A program made the position numbers and the translations under genes. 64,000 nucleotides of DNA from Asanoa hainanensis (lineage in GTDB: Bacteria > Actinomycetota > Actinomycetes > Mycobacteriales > Micromonosporaceae), in contig NZ_FZPH01000017.1 of NCBI RefSeq assembly GCF_900188485.1, forward strand, positions 62,001 to 126,000. Reading direction: 5' to 3'. Within the stretch, counting starts at the first letter, position 1; every line of letters begins with the position of its first letter. Under the pieces are notes generated by a model. That model worked only from the letters and a program-made list of their open reading frames with translations, was not told the origin of the DNA and made no database searches. Positions 44,784-54,209 of the stretch are shown here, piece by piece.

Positions 44784-45306
44784 ATGTCGTTGGAGGCCAT
44801 CGGGGCGCTACGGGAGCCCGTCCGCCGGGCCGTGTATGAACTGGTCGTGTCCCGGGCCGAGCCCGTGAGCCGCAACGACGTGGCCGAGGCCGTGGGGATC
44901 GGCCGCACGCTCGCCGCGTTCCATCTCGACAAGCTCGCCGAGGCCGGGCTGCTCGACACCGCCAACGCGCCGCGCACCGGTGGGCCCGGGGCCGGCCGCC
45001 CGGCCAAGCTCTACCGCCGGTCGACCGCCGAGCACGCGGTGACGTTGCCGCCGCGCGACTACCGGCTGCTGGCCGACGTGCTGGCCAGCGCCGTCGATCG
45101 GGCCGGCGTCGAGCCCGCGGCCTACGCGGCGGCCCGCGAGCAGGGCGCGAAGCTCGCCGGGCGCGAGGTCATGGAGAGCCTGGCGGCGCTCGGCTACGAG
45201 CCGTTCGAAGACGCCGACCGCACGATCCGGCTACGCAACTGCCCGTTCCACGCCATCGCGGTGTCGCACCCCGGTCTCGTCTGCGGGATGAACCTGGCGC
45301 TCCGCT
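44784..45306 (+). pseudogene. ArsR-like winged-helix regulator, 3' end lost
   Basis: About 174 residues of an HTH regulator: LREPVRRAVYELVVSRAEPVSRNDVAEAVGIGRTLAAFHLDKLAEAGLL, then a domain with Cys in NCPFH and LVCGMNLAL. Family members run on for about 40 residues and end in a Cys-pair tail (CCV-like). Here the match stops after MNLAL, and the next bases already encode the first residues of a DUF3291 protein in another frame. The frame stays open as nonsense to 46013. The gene thus appears truncated by a deletion that also removed the start of its neighbour. Confidence 0.65.
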
Positions 45307-45741
45307 GTTCAACACCTCGCGGAACTGAACATCGCCCGGCTGCGCTCCCCCATCGACAGTCCCGAGCTCGCCGATTTCGTCGCCCTGCTGCCCGAGGTCA
45401 ACGGCTTGGCCGAGCGCTCACCCGGCTACGTCTGGCGCCTCCAGGACGAGTCCGGCGACGCGACGGCGCTGCGGCCCTTCGAGCCCGACGTCATGGTGAA
45501 CCTGACCGTGTGGGAGTCGCTCGAGTCGCTGCGCGCCTTCCTCTACAAGACCGCCCACCTGGAGCCGATGCGCCGGCGCCGCGACTGGTTCGTCCCGCTC
45601 GGCGACCATCACCTCGTGCTGTGGTGGATCCCGGCCGGCACCCTGCCGACCATCGAGGAGGCCGCGGAACGGCTGGACCTGCTGCGCCGCGACGGCCCGT
45701 CGGCGAAGGCGTTCACCCTCCGCGAGCCGCACCCGGTCTAA
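45307..45741 (+). pseudogene. DUF3291 protein without a start codon
   Basis: About 144 residues of a DUF3291 protein: (V)QHLAELNIARL near the start, then GLAERSPGYVWRLQDESGDA, TVWESLESLRAFLYKTAHLEPMRRRRDWF and HLVLWWIPAGTLPTIEEAAERLDLL. The body is intact, but there is no ATG, GTG or TTG between the in-frame TGA upstream and the first conserved residues. TTG at 45406 would remove about 33 conserved residues. It abuts the truncated HTH gene, as expected from one deletion joining two genes. Function of DUF3291 is unknown. Confidence 0.65.
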
Positions 45742-46409
45742 AGAAGCTCGGCGTCGTGCACCAGCAGGGCCACCTGGACCCGGTTGTTCAGGTCGAGCTT
45801 GGCGAGCAGGCGCGAGACGTGTCCCTTCACCGTGGGCACGCTCATCGACAGCTCCGTCGCGATCTCGGCGTTGGACCAGCCTCGGCCCAGCCCCACCGCC
45901 ACCTCGCGCTCCCGGTCGGTGAGGGTGGCCAGCCGGGTCCGGGCGACGTCGCGGCGTGGGCCGGCGCTCGGGTCGGCGACGTGGTCGATGAGCTGGCGGA
46001 TCACGGCGGGTGACAGCGTCGCCGAGCCGGCCGCCACCGTCCGGACGGCGGCGATGATCTCCATGGGTGGCGTGTCCTTGAGCAGGAACCCGCTCGCTCC
46101 GGCCCGCAGCGCGTCCAGCACGTGCTCGTCGGCGTTGAACGTGGTCAGCACGATCACGTGCGGCGGCGAGGGCCGGGACCGCAGCCGCCGCGTGGCGACC
46201 AGTCCGTCCACTTTGGGCATGCGGAGGTCCATCAGCACGACGTCGGGCCAGTGCGCGTCGGCCAGCGCGTCGACCTCGGTGCCGTCCTTGGCCTCACCCA
46301 CCAGCTCGATGTCCGGTGAGCCGCCCATCAGGATCCGCAGTCCGGTCCGCACGAGCGGGTCGTCGTCGACGATCGCCAGCCGGATCGGGCCCGGCCGCCG
46401 CGGCCTCAC
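45738..46409 (-). CDS. NarL/FixJ-type response regulator
   Basis: A 223-residue two-domain regulator. The receiver has DDD near residues 15-17, phospho-acceptor Asp61 (VVLMDLRMP), Thr in VLTTFN and Lys in FLLKDTPP. The C-terminal LuxR-type helix-turn-helix reads [46 protein letters not shown] 46409 overlaps the kinase stop (GTGA), so the pair is translationally coupled. Its 3' end overlaps the DUF3291 remnant by four bases. Confidence 0.93.
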   Translation of the reverse strand: MRPRRPGPIRLAIVDDDPLVRTGLRILMGGSPDIELVGEAKDGTEVDALADAHWPDVVLMDLRMPKVDGLVATRRLRSRPSPPHVIVLTTFNADEHVLDALRAGASGFLLKDTPPMEIIAAVRTVAAGSATLSPAVIRQLIDHVADPSAGPRRDVARTRLATLTDREREVAVGLGRGWSNAEIATELSMSVPTVKGHVSRLLAKLDLNNRVQVALLVHDAELL

Positions 46410-47578
46410 GTCCACGGCAGCCACGCCTCGAGCCGGAAACCGGAGCCGGTGCTTGAGCCGGAGCTGGAGCCGCACGGGCCGTGCTCGACCCGGCCACCGA
46501 CCAGCGCGACCCGCTCGCCGACGCCGATCAGTCCCATGCCCGACCCACCCGGCGCCGCCGCGGGACGGGCACCGACCGGGTTCGTGATCCTCACTCGCAG
46601 CTCCGCGCCGTCACCGCCGTCGAGCAGCACCTCGACCGGCGCGCCGGGCGCGTGCTTGCGCGCGTTGGTGAGCCCCTCCTGGACGACCCGGTAGACGGTG
46701 CGGCCGAGCACCACCGACGGCCCGCCCTCCGGGACCTGGCACGTGTAGTCGATCGTCACGCCGCTCGCGCGGAGTCCGTCGACCAGCTCCGCGAGGTCGG
46801 CGAAGCCCGGCTGCGGCGGCTCCGGCCGGCCCGCCGCGCCCTCGCGCAGGACACCGATGACCGTACGCAGCTCCTGCAGGGCGTCGTGCACGCTGCCGCG
46901 GATCGCCCCGGCCGCGACCGCGATCTCGTCCGGTCGGGCGTCGGTGCGCACCTCGAGCGCGCCGGCGTGCAGGCTCACCAGCGACAGCCGATGCGCCAGC
47001 ACGTCGTGCATCTCCCGCGCGATGCGGGCCCGTTCGGTCAGCCGCGCCTGCTCGACCCGCAGGTGCTGGTCGGCCTCGATGCGCGCGGCCCGGTCCCGCA
47101 GCGACCCGACGAACAGCCCCCACCCGATGGCCGCCGACGCCGGTCCGGCGCGGGCGACGAGGTCCACCCACAGCGGAAAGGTCGGCCGGTCGTGGAGGAC
47201 GAAGTACACGGGGACGACGGCGACGTAGCCGGCACCGAGCAGGAACGCGACCCTGGCCCGGCGGCGAACGGCGACCGTGAACAGCGCGACGACGGCGGCC
47301 CCGGTGGCCAGGACCGACACCGCCGTCAACGGAAGCAGCGCGGCGGCGACAGCGACCGGTCGGGGTCGCCGGGCCAGCAGCGCGGCCGCGGCGACGACCC
47401 CGATCGCGACGTCGACCGGCAACGGCACCGGCGCGCCCGGCCGGGTGGCGTCGCCGATCGCGACCATCAGGCCGCCGTACCCCAGCGCGCAGCAGATCGC
47501 GATCCCGTCGGCCAGGCGGTTCCGGCTCGCCGACCCAGGGCTGCCCGGCACGAGCAACTCGAAGAGCAGACCGGACAT
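46406..47578 (-). CDS. Sensor histidine kinase (HisKA_3, DesK/NarX-like)
   Basis: A 390-residue membrane kinase. About five hydrophobic helices lie in residues 25-160. The dimerisation motif with phospho-acceptor His191 is ARIAREMHDVLAHRLSLVSLHAGAL. The ATPase has an N-box (VQEGLTNARKHA) and G-box (GGSGMGLIGVGERV). A Ser/Gly-rich insert (GSSSGSSTGSG) sits before the last strand. There is no large extracytoplasmic domain, so the signal is probably sensed in the membrane. TACGCT six bases before ATG suggests a leaderless mRNA. Confidence 0.93.
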   Translation of the reverse strand: MSGLLFELLVPGSPGSASRNRLADGIAICCALGYGGLMVAIGDATRPGAPVPLPVDVAIGVVAAAALLARRPRPVAVAAALLPLTAVSVLATGAAVVALFTVAVRRRARVAFLLGAGYVAVVPVYFVLHDRPTFPLWVDLVARAGPASAAIGWGLFVGSLRDRAARIEADQHLRVEQARLTERARIAREMHDVLAHRLSLVSLHAGALEVRTDARPDEIAVAAGAIRGSVHDALQELRTVIGVLREGAAGRPEPPQPGFADLAELVDGLRASGVTIDYTCQVPEGGPSVVLGRTVYRVVQEGLTNARKHAPGAPVEVLLDGGDGAELRVRITNPVGARPAAAPGGSGMGLIGVGERVALVGGRVEHGPCGSSSGSSTGSGFRLEAWLPWT

Positions 47579-47688
47579 GCGCCGAGCGTACGGGTCGGGA
47601 GTCGGACCGTCCCCCTACCAAAGTCGGGGGTGCGACCGGATCCGTCGTCCGATGTGCCCTGACCGCGGCCCGCCCATGCTCGGAACCC

Positions 47689-49041
47689 ATGAGACGCCTG
47701 AGCCCCTGGATCGTCCTCGCGGTGCCCGCCGTCTGGGGTGTCAGCGCCGCGTGGTGGACGCCGCGCGGGCCGCTGACGCCGACGCAGGCGCTGTGGTCTG
47801 TCGCACTGAGCGCCCTCGTGGGCGGCGTCGTGGGCCGGGTGAGTCGCTGGGCGATGCTCTTCGCGCCGGTCGCCTTCGTGGTCGCGCTCGAGCTGAGCCG
47901 TGTACGGGTGAGCGGGCCCTCCGTCGACGCTCCCCACCTCAGCGCGTTCGGCCTGGTCGCCCTGGTCGCCGGCCGGGGCCTTCACGGCCTGCTCACGGTG
48001 TTGCCGATGATCGTCGGAGCGGCGCTCACCCGGGTCCGCGGCAGCGGGCGGCTGCGCCGGGCCGGCGTCGCGCTCCTGGCGGCCGTCGTCGTGCTGGTCG
48101 CGGTGGCGGTCGCGATTCCCGCCCGCACCCCGCCGATCCTCGGGCCCGACGGCCGCCCGCTGCCCGGCAGCGTCGCCGAGCTGGCCTCCGTCGACGCCGG
48201 CGACTACCGGCTGAGCGTGCTGATCCGTGGCCAGGACACGGCCGCGCCCGTGCTGCTGTTTGTGCCGGGTGCGCCGGGCGGCATGGAGATGGGCTCCGTG
48301 CGCCACCAGCTCGGCGCCCTCGAGCGGCAGTTCGTGGTGGCCACCCTCGACCGGCGTGGTGGCGGCGGTTCCTATGCCGCCCTCGACGCGGACCCGCCGG
48401 TCAGCCTGGCCACCGGCGTGGCCGACACGGTCGCGGTCACGAACTACCTGCGCACCAGGTTCCACCAGGACCGGATCTTCCTGCTGGCACACTCGGGCGG
48501 CTCGCTGCTCGGCGCCCTGGCCGCGGCCCAGCACCCGGAGCTGTACCGGGCGTACATCGGAACGGGTCAAGCGGTCAACCTGCCGGAGACGGACCGCATC
48601 TTCTACGCCGAGCTCGTGGAGCGAGACCTGGTCGACCGGGGCCCACCGCCCTACGGCGATTTCTACTCGTACGAACCGATCGTGGCCAACTCGGGCGGCT
48701 CGATCGGCACCGTCAACACCTCCGAGTACCCGTTGCTGGCCCGCGTCCACCTGCTCAACTCCATGATGGACACCTGGCACACGCAGTACCCATCCATGCA
48801 GAGCATCGATCTGCGGCGCGATGTGCCACGGTTGGCCGTACCCGCGTATTTCGTCCAGGGCGCCGATGAGCTGCGCGGCCTCGCCGAGCCTTTCGCCGAG
48901 TGGTACGCGCTGCTCGACGCCCCGCGCAAACGGCTCTTCGTCCTCGACGGCTCGGCGCACCGGCCCATGTTCGAGCAACCGGACCGGTTCGTCGACGCGA
49001 TGGCGCAGATCCTCGCCGACGGCGTCATTACCGGTTCGTGA
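47689..49041 (+). CDS. Alpha/beta hydrolase with N-terminal membrane domain
   Basis: A 450-residue protein. Roughly residues 5-150 hold about four hydrophobic helices; the rest is an alpha/beta hydrolase with an oxyanion-type strand (VLLFVPGAPGGMEMG), nucleophile elbow AHSGGS and C-terminal Asp/His region (VQGADE, DGSAHRPMFEQP). The catalytic domain probably lies outside the membrane. Substrate unknown. It is divergent from the two-component operon across 110 bases and could be one of its targets (inference). Confidence 0.85.
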   Translation: MRRLSPWIVLAVPAVWGVSAAWWTPRGPLTPTQALWSVALSALVGGVVGRVSRWAMLFAPVAFVVALELSRVRVSGPSVDAPHLSAFGLVALVAGRGLHGLLTVLPMIVGAALTRVRGSGRLRRAGVALLAAVVVLVAVAVAIPARTPPILGPDGRPLPGSVAELASVDAGDYRLSVLIRGQDTAAPVLLFVPGAPGGMEMGSVRHQLGALERQFVVATLDRRGGGGSYAALDADPPVSLATGVADTVAVTNYLRTRFHQDRIFLLAHSGGSLLGALAAAQHPELYRAYIGTGQAVNLPETDRIFYAELVERDLVDRGPPPYGDFYSYEPIVANSGGSIGTVNTSEYPLLARVHLLNSMMDTWHTQYPSMQSIDLRRDVPRLAVPAYFVQGADELRGLAEPFAEWYALLDAPRKRLFVLDGSAHRPMFEQPDRFVDAMAQILADGVITGS

Positions 49042-49153
49042 CGTTCCAGGGATCGCCCCAGGACACGGCGCTGGCAGCATCTGGCCGTCCGGATCACGCG
49101 GCCTTGCCTGATCCTGCTACCGTGCCGCCGTTCGTCCGGGGAGGGAAAAGGCG

Positions 49154-50467
49154 ATGGATCGTTCGACCGAGGCGCAGACCGTTGTCTTCAGCCGGATCCC
49201 ACCGACCCCACCCGCCACGCCAAGCCCGCCGGTGAAGCGGCGGCGCCGCACCGGGTTGCTGGTCAGCCTCATCGTGACGCTCGCACTCGTGCTCGCCGCT
49301 GGGCTCTACGCCGTCGCGCCGCTGCGGCACCCATTGCCGGGCCCGACCATCGAGCTGGCTCTGCCCGCGACGCTGACGATCCCCGGCAAGACGCCGAAGC
49401 TGCCCTGGCCGAAGTCGGGCCAGGGGGTGATCGCGGTCAGCGGGCTCGGCACCCTCGGCGCGTTCGGCGGCGAGAAGCCGGTCCCGATCGCCAGTGTGAC
49501 GAAGGTGATGACCGCCTACGTCATCCTCGCGGAGCATCCGATCGGCGCGGGTGAGCAGGGTGAGACGCTGACCGTCAGCGCCGAGCAGGCCGCCAGGTAC
49601 CCGGCGGAACGGGCCCGTGGCGAGTCGCTGGTCGAGGTGGAGGCCGGCGAGGAGATCACGGTGCGGCAGGCCCTGCAGGCGGTCCTGCTGCCGTCGGCGA
49701 ACAACATGGCCCGGATCCTCGCCGCCTGGGACGCCGGCTCGGTCGACGCGTTCGTCGACAAGATGAACGCGACCGCCGAAGAGCTCGGCATGGCCGACAC
49801 CCACTACACCGACCCGTCCGGCCTCGACCCGGACACCGTCAGCACCGCCAAGGACCAGGTCATCCTGGCCACCAAGGCGATGGCACTGCCGGCCTTCGCG
49901 GAGATCGTCAAGCAGAAGACGGCGACCATCCCGGTCGCGGGTGAGGTCAAGAACTACAACGAGCTGGTCGGCCACAACGGCGTCGTCGGCATCAAGACCG
50001 GGTCCACGGACGAGGCGCTGGGCTGCCTGGTCTTCGCGGCGGTGGTCACGGTCGCCGGCCGCAAGCTCACGGTCGTCGGCGCGGTGCTCGGCCAGCCCGG
50101 CGCCCAGACCCCCGAACAGCTCGACCGGGTGTTCTCCGTGACCCGCACGGTGTTGAAGTCGACCACGAAAACCCTGGCGCCGCACACCCTGGTCGAGGCC
50201 GGCCGCGACGTCGCCACCGTGCACGGCCCGCTCGGCACCGGGACCACCCTGCGTACCGCCGAGAAGCTCGAAGTGATCGGTTGGCCCGGCCTGAAGGTCA
50301 AGGTCGAGGCGCAGCTGCCGGTTGTGCCCAGCCAGATCGCCGCTGGCACCGAACACGGTCAGCTCAGCATCCAGGCCGGCACGGGCAAGGCGACCAAGAC
50401 CGCGCTACGCACCAGCACCGACCTGGTGCCGCCGAGCATCTGGCAGCGCATCCGCCACCACCAGTGA
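49154..50467 (+). CDS. D-alanyl-D-alanine carboxypeptidase (PBP5/DacA-like, peptidase S11)
   Basis: A 437-residue cell-wall enzyme. A basic cytosolic N-terminus and one membrane helix (residues about 34-55) anchor it outside the cell. The motifs are S-x-x-K in ASVTK (Ser114, Lys117), S-x-N as SANN (Ser181, Asn183) and KTG (Lys281-Gly283). It trims the terminal D-Ala of peptidoglycan stem peptides. The membrane anchor is N-terminal, not the C-terminal amphipathic helix of classical PBP5. A GGGGAGGG RBS lies before ATG 49154. Confidence 0.92.
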   Translation: MDRSTEAQTVVFSRIPPTPPATPSPPVKRRRRTGLLVSLIVTLALVLAAGLYAVAPLRHPLPGPTIELALPATLTIPGKTPKLPWPKSGQGVIAVSGLGTLGAFGGEKPVPIASVTKVMTAYVILAEHPIGAGEQGETLTVSAEQAARYPAERARGESLVEVEAGEEITVRQALQAVLLPSANNMARILAAWDAGSVDAFVDKMNATAEELGMADTHYTDPSGLDPDTVSTAKDQVILATKAMALPAFAEIVKQKTATIPVAGEVKNYNELVGHNGVVGIKTGSTDEALGCLVFAAVVTVAGRKLTVVGAVLGQPGAQTPEQLDRVFSVTRTVLKSTTKTLAPHTLVEAGRDVATVHGPLGTGTTLRTAEKLEVIGWPGLKVKVEAQLPVVPSQIAAGTEHGQLSIQAGTGKATKTALRTSTDLVPPSIWQRIRHHQ

Positions 50468-50470
50468 GGC

Positions 50471-50884
50471 TCAGGCGAGCTCGTTGCCCGGGATCAGGCC
50501 GTAGCCGGCGGGCACGTCGGCCGGGTCGCCGCCGGTGGTGACGATGGTGTTGGTGTCGTCGACGAAGACCACCCGGGGCGTGAGCTCGCGCGCCTCGGCG
50601 TCCGGCACCCACGCGTACGCGACCAGGATGACCTTGTCGCCGGGGCTGATCAGGCGGGCCGCCGCGCCGTTGATGCCGATGATGCCCGAGTCGCGCGGGC
50701 CCTCGATCACGTACGTGGTCAACCGCGACCCGTTGTCGATGTCGAGCACGTCGACCCGCTCGCCCGGCAGGAGGTCCGCGGCTTCCATCAGATCGGCGCT
50801 GATCGTGACCGAGCCCACATAGTGCAGGTCGGCCTGGGTCACCGTCGCACGATGGATCTTGGACTTCATCATCGACCTGAACAC
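50471..50884 (-). CDS. panD: Aspartate 1-decarboxylase (PanD)
   Basis: A 137-residue pyruvoyl-dependent enzyme that makes beta-alanine for pantothenate and CoA. The proenzyme self-cleaves between Gly24 and Ser25, seen as YVGSVTIS, and Ser25 becomes the pyruvoyl group. The family blocks [45 protein letters not shown] and GDKVILVAY are all present. GTG 50884 (MFRSMMKSK) places the cleavage site at the canonical position. It stands alone; other pan genes are not in the window. Confidence 0.96.
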   Translation of the reverse strand: MFRSMMKSKIHRATVTQADLHYVGSVTISADLMEAADLLPGERVDVLDIDNGSRLTTYVIEGPRDSGIIGINGAAARLISPGDKVILVAYAWVPDAEARELTPRVVFVDDTNTIVTTGGDPADVPAGYGLIPGNELA

Positions 50885-51083
50885 CGCGACAGACCTCTTC
50901 CTTGATCACTTACAAGGTACGAACGCTGAATGGTCCGGCATGATTTCCGGCCGCCGGCGACGGCCCGCGAACGCAGTGACCTAGGCCACGTACGTCGATC
51001 GAGCGACGATCCGTATCAATCGATCGCACCACCTCCTCCGCAGGGCGGGGCCCATCGGGGATCCCGACGAGGAGGGGGAAAAC

Positions 51084-52682
51084 GTGCGACGACGCATCAT
51101 GACCCTGCTGACGGTGCTGGCCGTCGTGACCGGGCTGTTCGTGGTGGTGAGCCCGCCCGCCAGCGCCGCACCGCTGGTCAACGCGAAGGTCACGGTCAAC
51201 CGGATCAGGGCGATATCGAGTGACGACGAGGGCCTCTGCGGCCGCGTGGACTGGTACGTCAAGGTCTGGATCAACGGGGTGGCGTTCGACAACGAGGACA
51301 CGGAGGACCAGGACGACCGCGAGGGAATCCCGGACATCTCACCCGACTGGGAGTTCTCCGTGCCGAACCTCGACGTGGCCACGCTCCCCCAGCGGGACGG
51401 CTCGGCGTTCCTGCCCGTCACCGTCGAGGCCTGGGACGAGGACGGCGGCTTCTGCCTCGACGACAACCAGTACGACGTGTCGCCGACCGGCACCACCGCC
51501 CTGCTGGCCGACGTGCGGGTGGCGCCCTGCGAGGCGTCCGTGGAGGGCGGGGCTCCGATCGCCTGCGGCACGCCGATCGTGCGCTCCGGCGACGGCGACG
51601 ACCGGGCGGAGCTCACCGTCACGATCGCCGTCGACCCGCCGGCCAGCGCGCCGGGGCTGCGGATCAGCTGCACCCACGGCCCCTCGTGGCCGCAACCCGG
51701 GCAGCCGGTGACGATCACCGCGACGGCGCTCGACGGCGCGCTCATGCCGACGGTCGTGCCGACCTCGCTGGAGATCTGGCTGAGCCCGACCGACCGGCAG
51801 ACGCGATCGGGCGTGGGCAGCTTCACCCGGACCCTCACGGCGGCGGCACCGAGCTTCACGTACGGCTGCCTGCTCACCGTCGGCGCCACGACCATCTTCT
51901 CCGGCTGGCGGCGAACAGCGGTCGGTGACCCGACACCCAACTTCACGTTCCCGAAGCCCGCGGTGCCGATCCTCTACACCGGCGGGCAGGGCAGCCGGAT
52001 CGACGTCGTGCTGATCGCCGACCGCGACACGTACACCGGTCCGGGTCCGATCGGCCTCAACCCCATGTTCCAGGCCGACGTCGCGACGGTGATCAACACC
52101 GGGATCTACGGCTTCGACCCGTTCCTAACCAACCAGGACCTGTTCAACTTCTGGGTGCTGCCGGACAACAGCGGCAAGGCGGTCGACTTCGGCAGTGACG
52201 ACGACCACGACCTGCCAGTGCTGTGGGACGAGATCTTCGCCTTCGCCGACGTGGGCGTGATCCTCCACCGGAAGGCCGCCCAGCGCGACTTCGGGATGCC
52301 CGACGACCACATCGCCTCCGTCAACCTCGTGCGGTCGGACGCGATGGGCGGTGTCCGGCACGAGGTCGGGCACGTGCCGTTCGGCCTCGCCGACGAGTAC
52401 TGCTGCGACGCGGCCTACTTCTACAACGAGGTCGCGCCGAACGTCTACGAGGACCTGGCCGGCGACGAAGGCTGCGACAAGGACGCACCCAACCTGAACC
52501 GCGTGCGCGACGCGTGCCGCGCGCTCGAGGAGGACGGCGACGTCTGGTACACCTCCGAGCCCGGCGACCTGACCACCGGGCTCATGAACGACGACGTCAT
52601 GAACGACAACGGCCCGGCGAACGCGGCCGACGTCCGGCGCTTCAACCTGATCTTCGGCGACTGCCGCATCGCGAAATGCTGA
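51084..52682 (+). CDS. Secreted zinc metallopeptidase, M64 (IgA peptidase)-like
   Basis: A 532-residue exported protein. Signal peptide at about 1-32 ends PPASAA. Two beta-rich domains (residues about 35-300) precede a metallopeptidase domain with VRHEVGHVPFGLADEY: zinc ligands His426 and His430, catalytic Glu427, and the extended GLADEY tail that marks family M64. Several cysteines after it may form disulfides. Targets are unknown. A GAGGAGGGGG RBS precedes ATG 51084 (the upstream frame lacks a start). It is followed 14 bases later by another secreted protein gene. Confidence 0.85.
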   Translation: MRRRIMTLLTVLAVVTGLFVVVSPPASAAPLVNAKVTVNRIRAISSDDEGLCGRVDWYVKVWINGVAFDNEDTEDQDDREGIPDISPDWEFSVPNLDVATLPQRDGSAFLPVTVEAWDEDGGFCLDDNQYDVSPTGTTALLADVRVAPCEASVEGGAPIACGTPIVRSGDGDDRAELTVTIAVDPPASAPGLRISCTHGPSWPQPGQPVTITATALDGALMPTVVPTSLEIWLSPTDRQTRSGVGSFTRTLTAAAPSFTYGCLLTVGATTIFSGWRRTAVGDPTPNFTFPKPAVPILYTGGQGSRIDVVLIADRDTYTGPGPIGLNPMFQADVATVINTGIYGFDPFLTNQDLFNFWVLPDNSGKAVDFGSDDDHDLPVLWDEIFAFADVGVILHRKAAQRDFGMPDDHIASVNLVRSDAMGGVRHEVGHVPFGLADEYCCDAAYFYNEVAPNVYEDLAGDEGCDKDAPNLNRVRDACRALEEDGDVWYTSEPGDLTTGLMNDDVMNDNGPANAADVRRFNLIFGDCRIAKC

Positions 52683-52696
52683 GAGGAGAGACAGCG

Positions 52697-53986
52697 ATGA
52701 TACGCAAAATCGTGCTGGCGGCGGCCGCCGGAATCCTGCTGGTCGGCGTGGCCGGCGGAGCGCTCGCCGAGCCGACACCGCCACCGGACCCGGCGACGAT
52801 CGCCCCGCCGGTCTTCGACTACGACACCGACCCGGCCAAGGCGCTCGTCGCCCGTGTGCGGTTCGACAGCCGCACCCAGGCCCACGTCCTGTCGACCACG
52901 GTCAGCACAGCGCGGGCGCGCGGCCACTCAGGCGAGCCACCGATCCTGCGCCTGCGGCTGACCGATGTGGACGGTGCCGAGCTCGATCGGATCAACGCGT
53001 GGAGTCCACTGTGGCGGCTGGACGGCGGACCGGGCGGCAGCAAGGGCGTCCGGCCCAGCGGCACCGGCAACTTCATCGTGCCGTTCAGCCCGTCCCTGGC
53101 CACGATGACCGTCACCGACGTAGGCCTCAACCAACAGGTGGCGACCGTCGACCTGGCGGCGCCGATCCGGTTGTTCTGCAGGGACAACCCGGCCGATCCC
53201 GACTGCCGCGAGAGCGACCTGTCGGTGACCGCGGTCGAGCCGTCGGCCCCGCTGTTCGGCGTTCTCGGGCAGCCCATCACGGTGACGGTGGCCAGCACCG
53301 TGGCCAACGGCGGCCCGGACGGGCCCAGCGACGCCCGCGTGCGCCGCGAGGTGTCGGCGGGCGCCGGCCTCACCATCGCCGACGCGGCGCCGGTCACGAC
53401 GGACGTGCCGGTCGCAGTCGGCACACCGCAGCGGCTGACCCGGACGTACACGGTCACCTGCACCCAGCCCGGCTCGGCCACCCTGACGGCGACCACCCGG
53501 GTGGCGCCGAAGCTGCCCACGGTCGTCGACGCCGCTCCCGGCAACGACGTGCGGTCGGCGACGCTCCCGGTGACCTGCGCGGTGCCGGCGACGGTCAACA
53601 TCAAGCCGGGCAGCGCCGACAACGTGGTCAACCTCAACCCCGGGGTGCTGCCGGTCGGGGTCCTGACCACGACGGCCGGCGAGTACGGCAACCCGGTCGC
53701 GATCGACGCGACTACCATCGACTGGTCGACGCTGCGGCTCGGCTCACCGTCCCGGATCCTGGCCGGGCTCGGGGCGCGCGAGAAGCACGGCCGCATCCAC
53801 GCCGAGAACGTGGAGGAGCCGGACGACCGCACCCGCGACGGGGACACCGACGCGATGCTGCACTTCGACCCGAAGAGCGACGCCTTCCAGGTGGGCGACA
53901 CGTCGGGCTGCGTCTACGGCCGCGTGCGGGTCGCCGGCGCGATGGTGGCCTTCTACGGCTGCGACCGGGTCGTGGTCCGGCCCTGA
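52697..53986 (+). CDS. Secreted protein of unknown function, partner of the M64-like peptidase
   Basis: A 429-residue exported protein with signal peptide (about 1-25, ending GGALAEP). The middle resembles an Ig-like/CARDB-type beta domain (VEPSAPLFGVLGQPITVTVASTVANGGPDG). The C-terminal 130 residues read TVNIKPGSADNVVNLNPGVLPVGVLTT followed by DDRTRDGDTDAMLHFD, a domain seen at the ends of secreted bacterial proteins. No catalytic residues recognised. ATG 52697 has GAGAGGAGAG upstream and follows the peptidase stop by 14 bases. It could be a substrate, chaperone or surface anchor of the peptidase (inference). Confidence 0.8.
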   Translation: MIRKIVLAAAAGILLVGVAGGALAEPTPPPDPATIAPPVFDYDTDPAKALVARVRFDSRTQAHVLSTTVSTARARGHSGEPPILRLRLTDVDGAELDRINAWSPLWRLDGGPGGSKGVRPSGTGNFIVPFSPSLATMTVTDVGLNQQVATVDLAAPIRLFCRDNPADPDCRESDLSVTAVEPSAPLFGVLGQPITVTVASTVANGGPDGPSDARVRREVSAGAGLTIADAAPVTTDVPVAVGTPQRLTRTYTVTCTQPGSATLTATTRVAPKLPTVVDAAPGNDVRSATLPVTCAVPATVNIKPGSADNVVNLNPGVLPVGVLTTTAGEYGNPVAIDATTIDWSTLRLGSPSRILAGLGAREKHGRIHAENVEEPDDRTRDGDTDAMLHFDPKSDAFQVGDTSGCVYGRVRVAGAMVAFYGCDRVVVRP

Positions 53987-53991
53987 TCGCA

Positions 53992-54032
53992 ACGGCCGCG
54001 GCGCGCCGTCGAGGGCGGTGCGCCGCGGCCGT
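53992..54032. terminator. Strong bidirectional terminator
   Basis: Arms ACGGCCGCGGCGCGCC (53992-54007) and GGTGCGCCGCGGCCGT (54017-54032) pair over 16 positions with one mismatch around a nine-base loop, between the convergent secreted-protein operons. Confidence 0.75.
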
Positions 54033-54205
54033 CAGCGCTTGACCGTGTAGGCGACCGCGCCGACCAGGAGGCCGGCCAGGGCTCCCAGGAACGCGGTGCC
54101 CACGGCCGAGTCGATCGCCTCGTAGTCGCTGGCGTACCAGCCCCACAGCCAGCCGCCGGCCGCGCCGACGGCCAGGCCGATCAGTGGCCAGGTGCCGCGT
54201 CTCAT
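54032..54205 (-). CDS. 57-residue membrane protein with glycine-rich helices
   Basis: A small protein with two hydrophobic segments: WPLIGLAVGAAGGWLWGWYA and, after an acidic turn (SDYEAIDSA), VGTAFLGALAGLLVGAVAYTVKR. The spaced Gly/Ala residues resemble glycine-zipper membrane helices. No named family recognised. ATG 54205 lies four bases after the preceding stop, so it is the last gene of a four-gene operon of exported proteins. Confidence 0.65.
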   Translation of the reverse strand: MRRGTWPLIGLAVGAAGGWLWGWYASDYEAIDSAVGTAFLGALAGLLVGAVAYTVKR

Positions 54206-54209
54206 GGGC

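Noticed and set aside
44784-46013. One 409-codon open frame that could be read as a single long HTH protein
   Set aside because: After about codon 174 the sequence is Arg/Pro/Ala-rich, and it runs antisense through the response regulator gene. The DUF3291 body is encoded in another frame.
50885-51083. Short inverted repeat CCTTG...CAAGG and repeated TCGATCG words between panD and the peptidase gene
   Set aside because: Arms are only five bases and the words are common in GC-rich DNA; no consistent spacing to a promoter.
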